From NCBI RefSeq assembly GCF_009659625.1, contig NZ_VOIW01000007.1, positions 248,001-312,000 of the forward strand: DNA of 64,000 bases, read 5' to 3'. The notes under the pieces were generated by a model. That model did no database searches, was not told where the DNA came from, and was given only the letters and a program-made list of their open reading frames with translations. Positions 38,651-48,955 of the stretch are shown here, in pieces (the first letter of the stretch is position 1; every line of letters begins with the position of its first letter). The stretch comes from Pseudomonas haemolytica. GTDB lineage: Bacteria; Pseudomonadota; Gammaproteobacteria; Pseudomonadales; Pseudomonadaceae. The translations under genes and the position numbers were made by a program.

Positions 38651-39493
38651 ATGGATTTGAACGCTGAAATGGATCACCTGATCAAGACCTCCCAGTCGTG
38701 GATCCCGATGATCATGGAATACGGCAGCCGGGTATTGCTGGCCGTCATCACCCTGGCCATTGGCTGGTGGCTGATCAACGTGTTGACCCACCGAGTGGGG
38801 CGTTTGCTGGCTATCCGCAATGCCGACCTGGCGCTGCAACATTTCATCACCAGCCTGGCAAATATCGCGCTGAAGGTCATGCTGATTGTCAGCGTAGCCT
38901 CAATGATCGGTGTGGCAACCACCTCATTCGTCGCCGCTATCGGTGCCGCAACCCTGGCCATTGGCCTGGCATTGCAGGGCAGCCTGGCCAACTTCGCCGG
39001 TGGCGTGTTGATTCTGCTGTTCCGCCCGTTCCGCATTGGTGACTGGATCGAAGCCCAGGGTACTTCCGGTACGGTCGATAGCATTCAGATCTTTCACACG
39101 GTGATCCGCACCGGTGACAACAAGACAGTAATCGTGCCCAACGGCATCCTGTCCAACGGCATCATCACCAACACCAATCGCCAGCCGACCCGCAAGGTGG
39201 TGTTTGATGTAGGTGTGGATTACGAGGCAGACCTGCAGAAGGCCCGCGAAGTCCTGCTGGAGTTGGCCAAAGACCCGCGCGTGCTGGCAGACCCTGCGCC
39301 AGTGGCGGTGGTTTCGACCTTGGGCGACAGCTCCATCACTGTTTCCCTGCGCTGCTGGACCAATACCCCGGATTATTGGGACGTAATGTTTATGTTTAAT
39401 GAACTGGCGCGTGACCGTTTGAAAGCTGCCGGGATTGATATTCCGTTTCCGCAGCGGGTTATTCGCGTGATGCAGGAAAGTGTCACAAAATAA
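38651..39493 (+). CDS. mscS: Small-conductance mechanosensitive channel
   Basis: A 280-residue MscS channel that opens under membrane tension on osmotic downshock. Three membrane segments are visible; the pore helix is the glycine/alanine-patterned IGAATLAIGLALQGSLANFA. The beta domain (FRIGDWIEAQGTSGTVDSIQ; VPNGILSNG) and C-terminal alpha/beta domain follow. AGGAG precedes the ATG. The bidirectional terminator at 39591 ends it. Confidence 0.93.
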   Translation: MDLNAEMDHLIKTSQSWIPMIMEYGSRVLLAVITLAIGWWLINVLTHRVGRLLAIRNADLALQHFITSLANIALKVMLIVSVASMIGVATTSFVAAIGAATLAIGLALQGSLANFAGGVLILLFRPFRIGDWIEAQGTSGTVDSIQIFHTVIRTGDNKTVIVPNGILSNGIITNTNRQPTRKVVFDVGVDYEADLQKAREVLLELAKDPRVLADPAPVAVVSTLGDSSITVSLRCWTNTPDYWDVMFMFNELARDRLKAAGIDIPFPQRVIRVMQESVTK

Positions 39494-39590
39494 TTTGACG
39501 TGACGCTATCGAACTTGGCCGAAAGGTCAGGTTCAATGCTCTCGTTAGTTAGCTTGCTAGTTATTTTTCCAGTGAAATAAAACTGCAATA

Positions 39591-39631
39591 AAAAAGCCAC
39601 TCCCTGTTTGAACACAGGAGCGGCTTTTTTG
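39591..39631. terminator. Bidirectional terminator between mscS and the porin gene
   Basis: AAAAAGCC...GGCTTTTTT outer arms and CCTGT...ACAGG inner arms form a stem with A/T runs on both sides, between convergent genes. Confidence 0.85.
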
Positions 39632-39675
39632 TTTAAAGCCGAAGCCTTAAGTCATCTTCGTAATTAAATGGGTAA

Positions 39676-40971
39676 TTACAAGATGTTCAGCGGGTATTGC
39701 GCGATCAGACGCAGTTCGTCCAGGGACGGCGATCCGTACACGTTATCAGACGAGCGATAAGTCGCTTGACGCAGGCGCAGGCTCAGATCTTTTGCCGCAC
39801 CGCTCTGGATTACGTATTTAGCCTCGATATCACGCTCCCACTCTTTGCCGTTGCTAGTGAGGTTGGTGTTGGCGCCGCTACCCGTTACGTAACGAGTCAT
39901 GAAGCTCAGGCCAGGAATACCAAAGGTCGCCATGTTGATGTCGTAGCGAGCTTGAAAGGACTTCTCACCTTCAGCGTTGAAGTCGGAACGGGCGATGGAG
40001 TTGGCCAGGAAAATCGTTCCGCCGCCGTCTACGCCGTAGCCGTACTGGCCGTCGCCGCTGACCTTCTGGGCTGCCAGGGTGAAGGTGTGGGCGCCAATGG
40101 TGTACGCGCCTTGCAAGCTGAACGCGCGGTTGTCGAGCTTGGTAGTACTGTCCTTGTCAGCACGTACCAGACCAGCGCCGTCGCTCTTGGTGTCGTAGAT
40201 GTTGAAGTCGACAGCCACGGATTGGTCATCGCTCAGCGCGTGAGTCCAGTTCACGTTGGCGTAGAGCTTTCTCCAGTAGTCTTCCACTTTCGAGTAGTAG
40301 AGGCTGGTGGTGAACTCCGGGCTCCAAGCGTATACACCGCCCACGAAGTTGGCGTCTCGCAGGCCGCGGTTTGAACCTGGCTCTGAGCTGCCGATACTGT
40401 CCCTGTAGGTCTGGTCCTGCGCCACAATCGAGGTGAAGTGACCGGCCTCCAGTTTCAGATCTTTGATTTCGTTGCTGGTGATGGAGATGCCCTGCGGCAG
40501 TTCCGGGAGCAAACGGCTGTCATCCGAGGCAAACACCGGTGCGGTGGTGTATTGATCACCGACTTTGAGCACGGTGTTGGAAATGCGGAATTTCACCGCG
40601 GCGCCACCCTTTGAGTACTCATCCTGAGCGCGACCATCGGAGCCGTTAGGGAACAGCCCAGTGCCGGCGCGGCCCTTGCCGCTGTCCAGTTTGATGCCCA
40701 TCAAGCCGATGACATCTACACCGACACCGATGGTGCCTTGGGTGTAGCCCGAACTGAACAGGCCGTGGAAACCGAGACCGGTTTCTTCACGACGGCTCGG
40801 GCCTGTGTCGTTGTTACGGTAGTCGCGGCTGAAGTACAGGGTACGCGTCAGAATGCTGGCGGTACTGTCTTCAATGAAGCCCTTGGAATCATCTTGGGCG
40901 GACGCCATTGCGAACTGCGAGGTGCCTGCTGAAACAGCCAGGGCGATCATGCTCCACTTCATCACGCGCAT
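39676..40971 (-). CDS. oprD: OprD-family outer-membrane porin
   Basis: A 431-residue porin with a signal peptide (MRVMKWSMIALAVSAGTSQF, cleaved after the following AMA) and the OprD pattern: GFIEDSTASILTRTLYFSRD, GAAVKFRISNTVLKVGDQ, LEAGHFTS, FTLAAQKVSGD, FLANSIARSDFN and the C-terminal strand ending PLNIL. OprD proteins are 18-strand specific channels for basic amino acids, peptides or carboxylates. GGAG lies before the ATG at 40971. Position next to the HIT-slyX-cold-shock-dps cluster matches P. aeruginosa oprD; the substrate is not proven by sequence. Confidence 0.87.
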   Translation of the reverse strand: MRVMKWSMIALAVSAGTSQFAMASAQDDSKGFIEDSTASILTRTLYFSRDYRNNDTGPSRREETGLGFHGLFSSGYTQGTIGVGVDVIGLMGIKLDSGKGRAGTGLFPNGSDGRAQDEYSKGGAAVKFRISNTVLKVGDQYTTAPVFASDDSRLLPELPQGISITSNEIKDLKLEAGHFTSIVAQDQTYRDSIGSSEPGSNRGLRDANFVGGVYAWSPEFTTSLYYSKVEDYWRKLYANVNWTHALSDDQSVAVDFNIYDTKSDGAGLVRADKDSTTKLDNRAFSLQGAYTIGAHTFTLAAQKVSGDGQYGYGVDGGGTIFLANSIARSDFNAEGEKSFQARYDINMATFGIPGLSFMTRYVTGSGANTNLTSNGKEWERDIEAKYVIQSGAAKDLSLRLRQATYRSSDNVYGSPSLDELRLIAQYPLNIL

Positions 40972-41715
40972 CGTGATTTGCTCCTTTGGTTTTAGGAAGA
41001 GTAACTGCCGTCCCACCTGTATTTTTATCTGGGCGGCTCTTTCTTTATTTGTGTCGGCGCAAAGTTATATCACGCAGACTCTAATGACGATACTTGCCCA
41101 TCTTTCCTTTCAGCTTCTTTACGAGGCTGTCGTAAATCGCTAGATCCATGTCGCAAATTCACAGCCTGAATGTAACCAGGCTGACAACTTCAATGCTCTT
41201 TTCCTACTTCTTTCAAAGTTTGAACTCTTCCTTGATACGCACTGAATCGCTGCTGTTTTTTATCGCGAAACACCTGCTTCCAAACGGGTGCCGTTGCCGA
41301 CGATACGGTGGTGAATGCAACAAGCGTGCACAAACCGCCAACCGAATGTCATTTTTTCGTGAAAAGCGTTACGGGAGTGTAAAAACCGCATAAGCACGGG
41401 CTTTTTACGCCATTTGGTTCGGGCTTGACGCCCGTGTGTTACACCTGACCGGTCGTACACAAAACCTGCACCTGGGCAAAACGTTACCGGTTCACCCTCA
41501 TCAGTGGGTAGTCGGGGGAGCCCTTTGACGCATAAGTGGGTCATTTTGGTGCGGCCCGTTGAAGCCCGGCCTAGCGTAGTTCAAATATTTGCCTGCCTCT
41601 AAAGGGTGCGTTTTTTTTACCGGTTGCCTCAAGGCTCCCCGTATTCGCCGTGAAGCCTTGGGCATTCGAAGGTATGCTGGGCGCCTGAAACCGACCTGCC
41701 GAACGGAGTGCCCAC
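40972..41715. other. Long intergenic region between the porin and HIT genes
   Basis: About 740 bases without a credible protein gene. It should contain the porin promoter (leftward) and the HIT promoter (rightward). Visible structure: CACGGGC near 41396 pairing with GCCCGTG near 41429, several ACCGGT-type palindromes (41447, 41489, 41621) and a run of eight T at 41611-41618 after a weak hairpin. This could fit a small RNA or long leader, but I cannot assign one. Confidence 0.4.
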
Positions 41716-42141
41716 GTGTTCGCCCTAGATCAACGCCTGCAACAAGACACCTTGGCCATTGGGGACTTCCCGCTCTGTCGCCTGCTGCTGTCCAATGACT
41801 CGAACTACCCCTGGTTCATCCTGGTACCGCGCATCGACGGTATCAGCGAAGTGTTTCAACTGGATGTCGCCGCTCAACAAACGTTGTGGAAAGAAACCAC
41901 GGCCCTGGCGCAGTTGCTTAACGACGGGTTGGCCGCCGATAAGATGAACATCGGTGCGCTGGGCAACGTCGTCAGCCAGTTGCATGTGCATGTGATCGTA
42001 CGCAGGCGTGACGACGCCGCCTGGCCGGCGCCGGTGTGGGGCAAGCACCCAGCCCGGCCTTATACCGACGAGCAAGTGGCGGCGATTCGCGCCCGTATGC
42101 GTGAGCTGTTGCCTGCCGACTTTATCTTTACCCAGGACTGA
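41716..42141 (+). CDS. HIT-family nucleotide hydrolase/transferase
   Basis: A 141-residue histidine-triad protein starting with GTG (FALDQRLQQDTLAIG). The triad motif is QLHVHVIVRR near residue 95, and DSNYPWFILVPR near 35 is the usual substrate strand. HIT proteins cleave AMP-linked or dinucleoside polyphosphate substrates. Only 3 bases separate it from slyX, so they form an operon. A weak ribosome site (CGGAG at some distance) leaves the exact start slightly open. Confidence 0.88.
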   Translation: MFALDQRLQQDTLAIGDFPLCRLLLSNDSNYPWFILVPRIDGISEVFQLDVAAQQTLWKETTALAQLLNDGLAADKMNIGALGNVVSQLHVHVIVRRRDDAAWPAPVWGKHPARPYTDEQVAAIRARMRELLPADFIFTQD

Positions 42142-42144
42142 ACC

Positions 42145-42351
42145 ATGGACCTGCAAGAGCGCGTCACCGACCTGGAGAGCCGCCTGGCCTTCCAGGACGA
42201 CACCATCGAGACACTCAATGACATACTGGTCGCCCAGCAACGGGCGGTTGAGCGCCTGCAATTGCAAATGACCGCATTGCTCAAGCGCCAGGAAGAAATG
42301 GGCGGCCAGTTCGAGTCATCCGAAGAAGAAGCGCCACCGCCGCACTATTGA
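42145..42351 (+). CDS. slyX: SlyX family protein
   Basis: A 68-residue coiled-coil protein (LQERVTDLESRLAFQDDTI, then LNDILVAQQRAVERLQLQ) ending in the acidic/proline tail EEEAPPPHY that typifies SlyX. Its function is unknown; it was named from a neighbour of the SlyD isomerase in E. coli. A strong terminator follows immediately. Confidence 0.9.
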   Translation: MDLQERVTDLESRLAFQDDTIETLNDILVAQQRAVERLQLQMTALLKRQEEMGGQFESSEEEAPPPHY

Positions 42352-42365
42352 AAGGTGCAGGCAAT

Positions 42366-42408
42366 AAAAAACCGCGATCCAGCCAACGCTGGATTGCGGT
42401 TTTTTTTG
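42366..42408. terminator. Bidirectional terminator after slyX
   Basis: AAAAACCGC and ATCCAGC pair with GCTGGAT and GCGGTTTTT (one G-T type mismatch) around CAAC; T and A runs on both sides serve slyX and the convergent cold-shock gene. Confidence 0.88.
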
Positions 42409-42423
42409 CAGCGAAGGCTGGGG

Positions 42424-43026
42424 TCAGCGACGCGGCAGGGCAGCGATTACATCTTCGGCTTGCAGGCCCTTGTCGCGGTTCATCACCGAGAACTCCACGC
42501 GCTGGCCTTCGACCAGGACGCGGTGGCCTTCGCCACGGATAGCCCGGAAGTGGACGAAGATATCGTCGCCCGAATCGCGGGAAATGAAGCCGAAGCCTTT
42601 GGAGGTGTTGAACCACTTGACGGTCCCGGTATCCCGGTTGGTCATGTCGTAGTTTTGCGACGCGGCCGCAGGGGACGAACGGTAGAAGCTGATGGCCAAA
42701 TGAAGAACGATGGCGACCACAGCAATCACCAGGCTGAGCAGGATGGCCGGGTGGCCACCGACTTCAGGCATGGGCGCCAGGAGGGTGAGGGTTTGTACGA
42801 CAACAGTCAGCACCAGCAGCGCACTGACCAGGTTTTGCAGTTGATGACGCGTGCCTTTGTTCCAGTAAGGGATTACCGGTGCGAGCGTCAGGTTAAGAAG
42901 GCCGAACAAGGCCAGGTACAGAGCGTCGTGTTGTTGCAGGTAGGGCAGGCTTTCAGGCTGCAGGCTCGGGATAAAGGACAGCAGCAACGCTGCAACGCCC
43001 GTTAGCAGGTGGACGATTTTCAACAT
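42424..43026 (-). CDS. Membrane-anchored cold-shock domain protein
   Basis: A 200-residue protein in which three to four membrane segments (IVHLLTGVAALLLSFIP; LFGLLNLTLAPVIPYW; LVSALLVLTVVVQTLTLLAP; ILLSLVIAVVAIVLHLAI) precede a complete cold-shock domain at about 130-200. Both RNA-binding motifs are intact: RNP1 KGFGFI and RNP2 DIFVHF. CspA-like domains bind single-stranded RNA or DNA, so here binding would occur at the inner face of the membrane. The start ATG at 43026 has a weak ribosome site. Homologues occur next to slyX and dps in pseudomonads. Confidence 0.85.
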   Translation of the reverse strand: MLKIVHLLTGVAALLLSFIPSLQPESLPYLQQHDALYLALFGLLNLTLAPVIPYWNKGTRHQLQNLVSALLVLTVVVQTLTLLAPMPEVGGHPAILLSLVIAVVAIVLHLAISFYRSSPAAASQNYDMTNRDTGTVKWFNTSKGFGFISRDSGDDIFVHFRAIRGEGHRVLVEGQRVEFSVMNRDKGLQAEDVIAALPRR

Positions 43027-43454
43027 TTTGATTAACTCACGTTAAGACGGATCACAAGGAAGAGCTGACCGGCACGGTTCGCTTCTGAACAATGGGAGGC
43101 GTTGGGCACGTACGCGGGTATCAGCCTATGTGGCGTGCCGCAGAAATAAACGGCAGCCACACGCCGTCTATTTAACAGCAAAGGCTGTGCCTACTCAAAT
43201 CAAGCATTTCGAGGTGTTGCGTCGGGCACGGCATTTCTGCGGCAAACGCTTGTCCTAGACAGGTGCAGGTTTTTTGAGTGGCATGCTGGAGACTCTTCCT
43301 ACGGGTAGAAAGGCTTGCCAATTCACGTCTGCGGGTGGTGCGAGGGCGATTTGCCGCATGCTGCCTGGGTGTGTCGGGCTGCAAGGGGCTCGCTCTCTTG
43401 CTAGAGTGGTCCTGCACCTGATCAATGAATGCTCGTCAATTGAAGGGGAAAAAC
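43027..43454. other. Divergent regulatory region of the cold-shock and Dps genes
   Basis: About 430 bases between divergent genes. A possible RpoS-type -10 (TTGCTAGAGTGG at 43398-43409) lies about 45 bases before dps. No credible small gene or strong hairpin is seen; a long 5' leader for the cold-shock gene is possible but not shown. Confidence 0.4.
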
Positions 43455-43928
43455 ATGGCAATCGATATTGGTATCAGTGAAGAAGACCGTAAATCCATCG
43501 TCGACGGACTCTCGCGGCTGCTGTCCGATACCTATGTTCTGTATCTGAAGACCCACAACTTCCATTGGAACGTCACTGGCCCCATGTTCCGTACGCTGCA
43601 CTTGATGTTCGAGGAGCAGTACAACGAACTGGCGCTGGCAGTGGACTCCATCGCCGAGCGCATCCGTGCCCTGGGTTTCCCGGCACCGGGCGCCTATTCG
43701 ATTTACGCCCGCCTGTCTTCGATAAAGGAAGAGGAGGGTGTGCCGAGCGCCGAAGAGATGATCAAGCAACTGGTCGCCGGCCAGGAAGCGGTCACGCGTA
43801 CCGCGCGAGGCATTTTCCCGCTGCTCGACAAGGTCAGCGATGAACCGACGGCGGACCTGTTGACCCAGCGTATGCAGGTCCACGAAAAAACCGCGTGGAT
43901 GTTGCGTTCCCTGCTTGAAAACCAGTAA
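43455..43928 (+). CDS. dps: Dps-like ferritin (DNA-binding/iron-storage mini-ferritin)
   Basis: A 157-residue mini-ferritin. The intersubunit ferroxidase motif is seen as KTHNFHWNVTGPMFRTLHLMFEEQY with its H, H, D/E-type ligands, and the final helix HEKTAWMLRSLLENQ matches Dps. It stores iron using peroxide and protects DNA under starvation or oxidative stress. AAGGGG lies 6 bases before the ATG at 43455; a longer frame begins at 43425. Expected to be under RpoS/OxyR-type control. Confidence 0.9.
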   Translation: MAIDIGISEEDRKSIVDGLSRLLSDTYVLYLKTHNFHWNVTGPMFRTLHLMFEEQYNELALAVDSIAERIRALGFPAPGAYSIYARLSSIKEEEGVPSAEEMIKQLVAGQEAVTRTARGIFPLLDKVSDEPTADLLTQRMQVHEKTAWMLRSLLENQ

Positions 43929-44109
43929 CTGCCGAACCCGGGCGGCGCCTTTTGGGCGCTGCCTGCTTATTTCCCTGCGCTTCCTAGAGTTGTCCTACGA
44001 CTAACAACTCCCCGTCTTCTGGCTGCTCCGCGCCTCCTGCTGTTTTATAGACCCATCGCCCAATGGGAGAAGCCCATTGGCTGCTGTTTGGCAATGGAGT
44101 GTCAGGTGT

Positions 44110-44463
44110 ATGTCACGTGGAGTGGGTAAGGGAGTGATGGAAACCTGTGGTTTTCACAAGATAAAGATCGACCCCTTTGATAAAGGGTTTGACATGGGGA
44201 TGGCCAAGCCATTGTCCCGGTCGGTCAGGCTCAACGGGTTTTCCACCTGTCTGCGGCTTGAACAGATCTATTGGAACATCCTGACGGAGATCGCCAGGAT
44301 CAATACCTGTTCAGTCAGTGCGTTGTTGTCTTATGTCGATAGGGAAGTGCATTTGCGCTACGGGGGCGTCAAGAACTTCAGTGGGTTGGTGAGGGTGGTG
44401 TGCGTGGTGCATGTGCTAAAAGATCGCGCCGCCCTCACGTCTGCGGACACGCTTGTGCAATAG
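44110..44463 (+). CDS. Ribbon-helix-helix domain protein
   Basis: A protein of about 117 residues whose C-terminal two thirds match the RHH_4-type ribbon-helix-helix domain: a beta strand SRSVRLNGFSTCLRLEQIYW followed by helices ILTEIARINTCSVSALLSYVDREV. It is probably a DNA-binding regulator. Start choice is uncertain: ATG 44110 has GGAG 10 bases upstream, while ATG 44137 sits only 2 bases after AAGGGAG. A CTAGAGT box like the one before dps lies at about 43984. Confidence 0.65.
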   Translation: MSRGVGKGVMETCGFHKIKIDPFDKGFDMGMAKPLSRSVRLNGFSTCLRLEQIYWNILTEIARINTCSVSALLSYVDREVHLRYGGVKNFSGLVRVVCVVHVLKDRAALTSADTLVQ

Positions 44464-44632
44464 GCGCAGGCTTTGGGGCCGGCCCTTCATCCCCGCGGGC
44501 CGGGCCTGGGGCAGAAAGCCGGCTGCGCTGCCTTGATTTACCAGATATAATCCCGCGCTTTGCTGCGCATGCCGGGCTTTATGCACAGGGCAGGGCGTGG
44601 CGCTGTAACGATCTGATCGCCGAGACATCTCC

Positions 44633-44854
44633 ATGCCCATGTACGACTATCAATGCGCTTCCTGTGGTCACCAGTTGGAAGCCATTCAGAAGATCAGCGC
44701 AGCACCGCTGGTCGATTGCCCTGCCTGCCAGGCACCTGAGTTGAAGAAGATGTTGTCCATGCCGGGCTTCCGCCTGAGCGGCAGCGGCTGGTACGAGACC
44801 GATTTCAAGACCGGCGCCAAGAAGAACCTGGCGGGCGGCGACAAAGCAGACTGA
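44633..44854 (+). CDS. FmdB-family zinc ribbon protein
   Basis: A 73-residue protein with the FmdB/CxxC_CxxC_SSSS-type zinc ribbon: MPMYDYQCASCGHQLE gives the first CxxC pair and DCPACQAPELKK the second. The tail KMLSMPGFRLSGSGWYETD is the usual conserved loop. Its role is unknown; it is found immediately upstream of aspS in pseudomonads, as here. Confidence 0.9.
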   Translation: MPMYDYQCASCGHQLEAIQKISAAPLVDCPACQAPELKKMLSMPGFRLSGSGWYETDFKTGAKKNLAGGDKAD

Positions 44855-44961
44855 GTTGAACTCTACGCGCAGGCTCCTGCATTATCCGTCTCCTGCTTAA
44901 CTGTACGGTGACGAGGCAGGCCTCCACCGAATTTCGAATTACGAGAAGTGAAACCACGACC

Positions 44962-46737
<1,776 letters not shown>

Positions 46738-46777
46738 GGCTGCAGCGTGAAAGCGCGATAAGGTTGTACGCAGTCAA

Positions 46778-46803
46778 AAAGGCGCATCTTCGGATGCGCC
46801 TTT
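46778..46803 (+). terminator. Rho-independent terminator of aspS
   Basis: AAAGGCGCATC and GATGCGCCTTT form an 11-base perfect stem capped by a TTCG tetraloop; a short T/G tail follows. Confidence 0.85.
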
Positions 46804-46873
46804 GCGTTTAAAAGAAGGAAATCCTGCCTGGGGCGGGATTGATAAGGTTTCTAGAGAATTTCGGAGTTGTGTT

Positions 46874-47620
<747 letters not shown>

Positions 47621-47637
47621 AGAACGATGTAGGTCCA

Positions 47638-47703
47638 AATGTGGGAAGGGGGCTTGTGTGGGAGGGTGCAAGCCCCCTCCCACACAAGCCCCCTTCCCAC
47701 ATT
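47638..47703. repeat. Nested 29-base perfect inverted repeat between pmpR and ruvC
   Basis: Positions 47638-47666 and 47675-47703 are exact reverse complements with an 8-base loop. Each arm contains two tandem TGTGGGA-type repeat cores, so the structure looks like one repeat inserted into the loop of another. The hairpin is not followed by a T run and must attenuate or shield the pmpR transcript. Confidence 0.9.
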
Positions 47704-47750
47704 GGATTCTCGGTGTATCAAAAAATGTGTTTATCCAAACCGCAGGCGTT

Positions 47751-48275
47751 ATGACTTTAATCCTAGGTATCGACCCCGGTTCGCGCATCACCGGTTTTGG
47801 CGTGGTGCAACACACCCCGCGCGGCTGTGTTTACGTGGCCTCGGGCTGTATCCGCACCGGCGCGGGTGAATTAGCCGAGCGTTTGCAAATCGTCTATCGC
47901 GGCGTACGTGAAGTCATTCAGACCTATGGCCCGGTCACCATGGGCATCGAAAAGGTGTTCATGGCCAAGAACGCCGACTCGGCGTTGAAGCTTGGCCAGG
48001 CCCGTGGCGCGGCGATCGTGGCAGGTGCCGAGGAGGGCATGGAGATCGCTGAGTACACCGCGACCCAGGTCAAACAGGCGGTTGTCGGCACCGGCGCGGC
48101 CAACAAGGAGCAGGTGCAGATGATGGTCATGCACATGCTCAAACTCACCTCAAAACCGCAGATCGACGCCTCCGACGCCCTGGCCATTGCCATTTGCCAT
48201 GCACACACCCGCTCCAGCCTGTTGCCTCACGGCTTGGGCACCGCACGTAGTCGTGGCGGGCGGCTGCGTCTCTGA
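47751..48275 (+). CDS. ruvC: Holliday-junction endonuclease RuvC
   Basis: A 174-residue resolvase that nicks Holliday junctions. The acidic active site is visible: D7 in ILGIDPGSRITG, E in MGIEKVFMAKN, and the aspartates in IDASDALAIAICHAH near the C-terminus. The ATG at 47751 gives the family N-terminus MTLILGIDPG. It leads the ruvCAB gene order. Confidence 0.95.
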   Translation: MTLILGIDPGSRITGFGVVQHTPRGCVYVASGCIRTGAGELAERLQIVYRGVREVIQTYGPVTMGIEKVFMAKNADSALKLGQARGAAIVAGAEEGMEIAEYTATQVKQAVVGTGAANKEQVQMMVMHMLKLTSKPQIDASDALAIAICHAHTRSSLLPHGLGTARSRGGRLRL

Positions 48276-48343
48276 TAGCATCAGCGCAATTGTTAGTTGC
48301 GGTCAGGCCCTGATCTGACCCCCAAGCTTTAAGGATCTGAACC

Positions 48344-48955
48344 GTGATTGGACGCTTGCGCGGCACCCTGGCTGAGAAACAGCCGCCGCACCTGATTCTG
48401 GATGTGAATGGATTGGGTTATGAGCTTGAAGTGCCCATGACCACCTTGTATCGCTTGCCCTCGGTCGGTGAGCCGATAACCTTGCACACGCATTTGGTAG
48501 TGCGCGAAGACGCGCAACTGCTCTATGGTTTCATCGGCAAGCGTGATCGCGATTTCTTCCGCGAGCTGATCCGTCTCAATGGCGTGGGGCCGAAATTGGC
48601 CCTGGCGCTGATGTCGAGCCTGGAAGTGGATGAACTGGTACGTGCCGTTTCTGCCCAGGACACTTCGGCCCTGACCAAGGTGCCGGGCGTGGGCAAGAAG
48701 ACCGCCGAGCGCCTGTTGGTAGAGCTCAAGGACCGTTTCAAAGCCTGGGAGGTGGTGCCGAGCATGTTTGCCCTGGTGCCGAACCAGCCGGATATGCCGG
48801 CAGGCCAGGTCGCCAGTGCCGAAAGCGATGCGGTCAGTGCGTTGATCTCCCTGGGCTACAAGCCCCAAGAGGCCAGCAAGGCGGTATCGGCCATCAAGGA
48901 CAAGAACCTGAGCAGCGAAGACATGATCCGCCGAGCCCTGAAGGGAATGATTTAA
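48344..48955 (+). CDS. ruvA: Holliday-junction branch migration protein RuvA
   Basis: A 203-residue RuvA. N-terminal OB domain (MIGRLRGTLAEKQPPHLILD is the opening), two helix-hairpin-helix motifs (LIRLNGVGPKLALALMS; LTKVPGVGKKTAERLLVEL) that bind the junction, and a C-terminal domain III (AVSALISLGYKPQEASKAV) that contacts RuvB. It starts with GTG after AAGGA; the ruvB start follows its stop directly. Confidence 0.95.
   Translation: MIGRLRGTLAEKQPPHLILDVNGLGYELEVPMTTLYRLPSVGEPITLHTHLVVREDAQLLYGFIGKRDRDFFRELIRLNGVGPKLALALMSSLEVDELVRAVSAQDTSALTKVPGVGKKTAERLLVELKDRFKAWEVVPSMFALVPNQPDMPAGQVASAESDAVSALISLGYKPQEASKAVSAIKDKNLSSEDMIRRALKGMI

Noticed and set aside
41148..41393. 81-codon frame in the gap after the porin gene
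   Set aside because: Low coding character, no ribosome site, no family resemblance.
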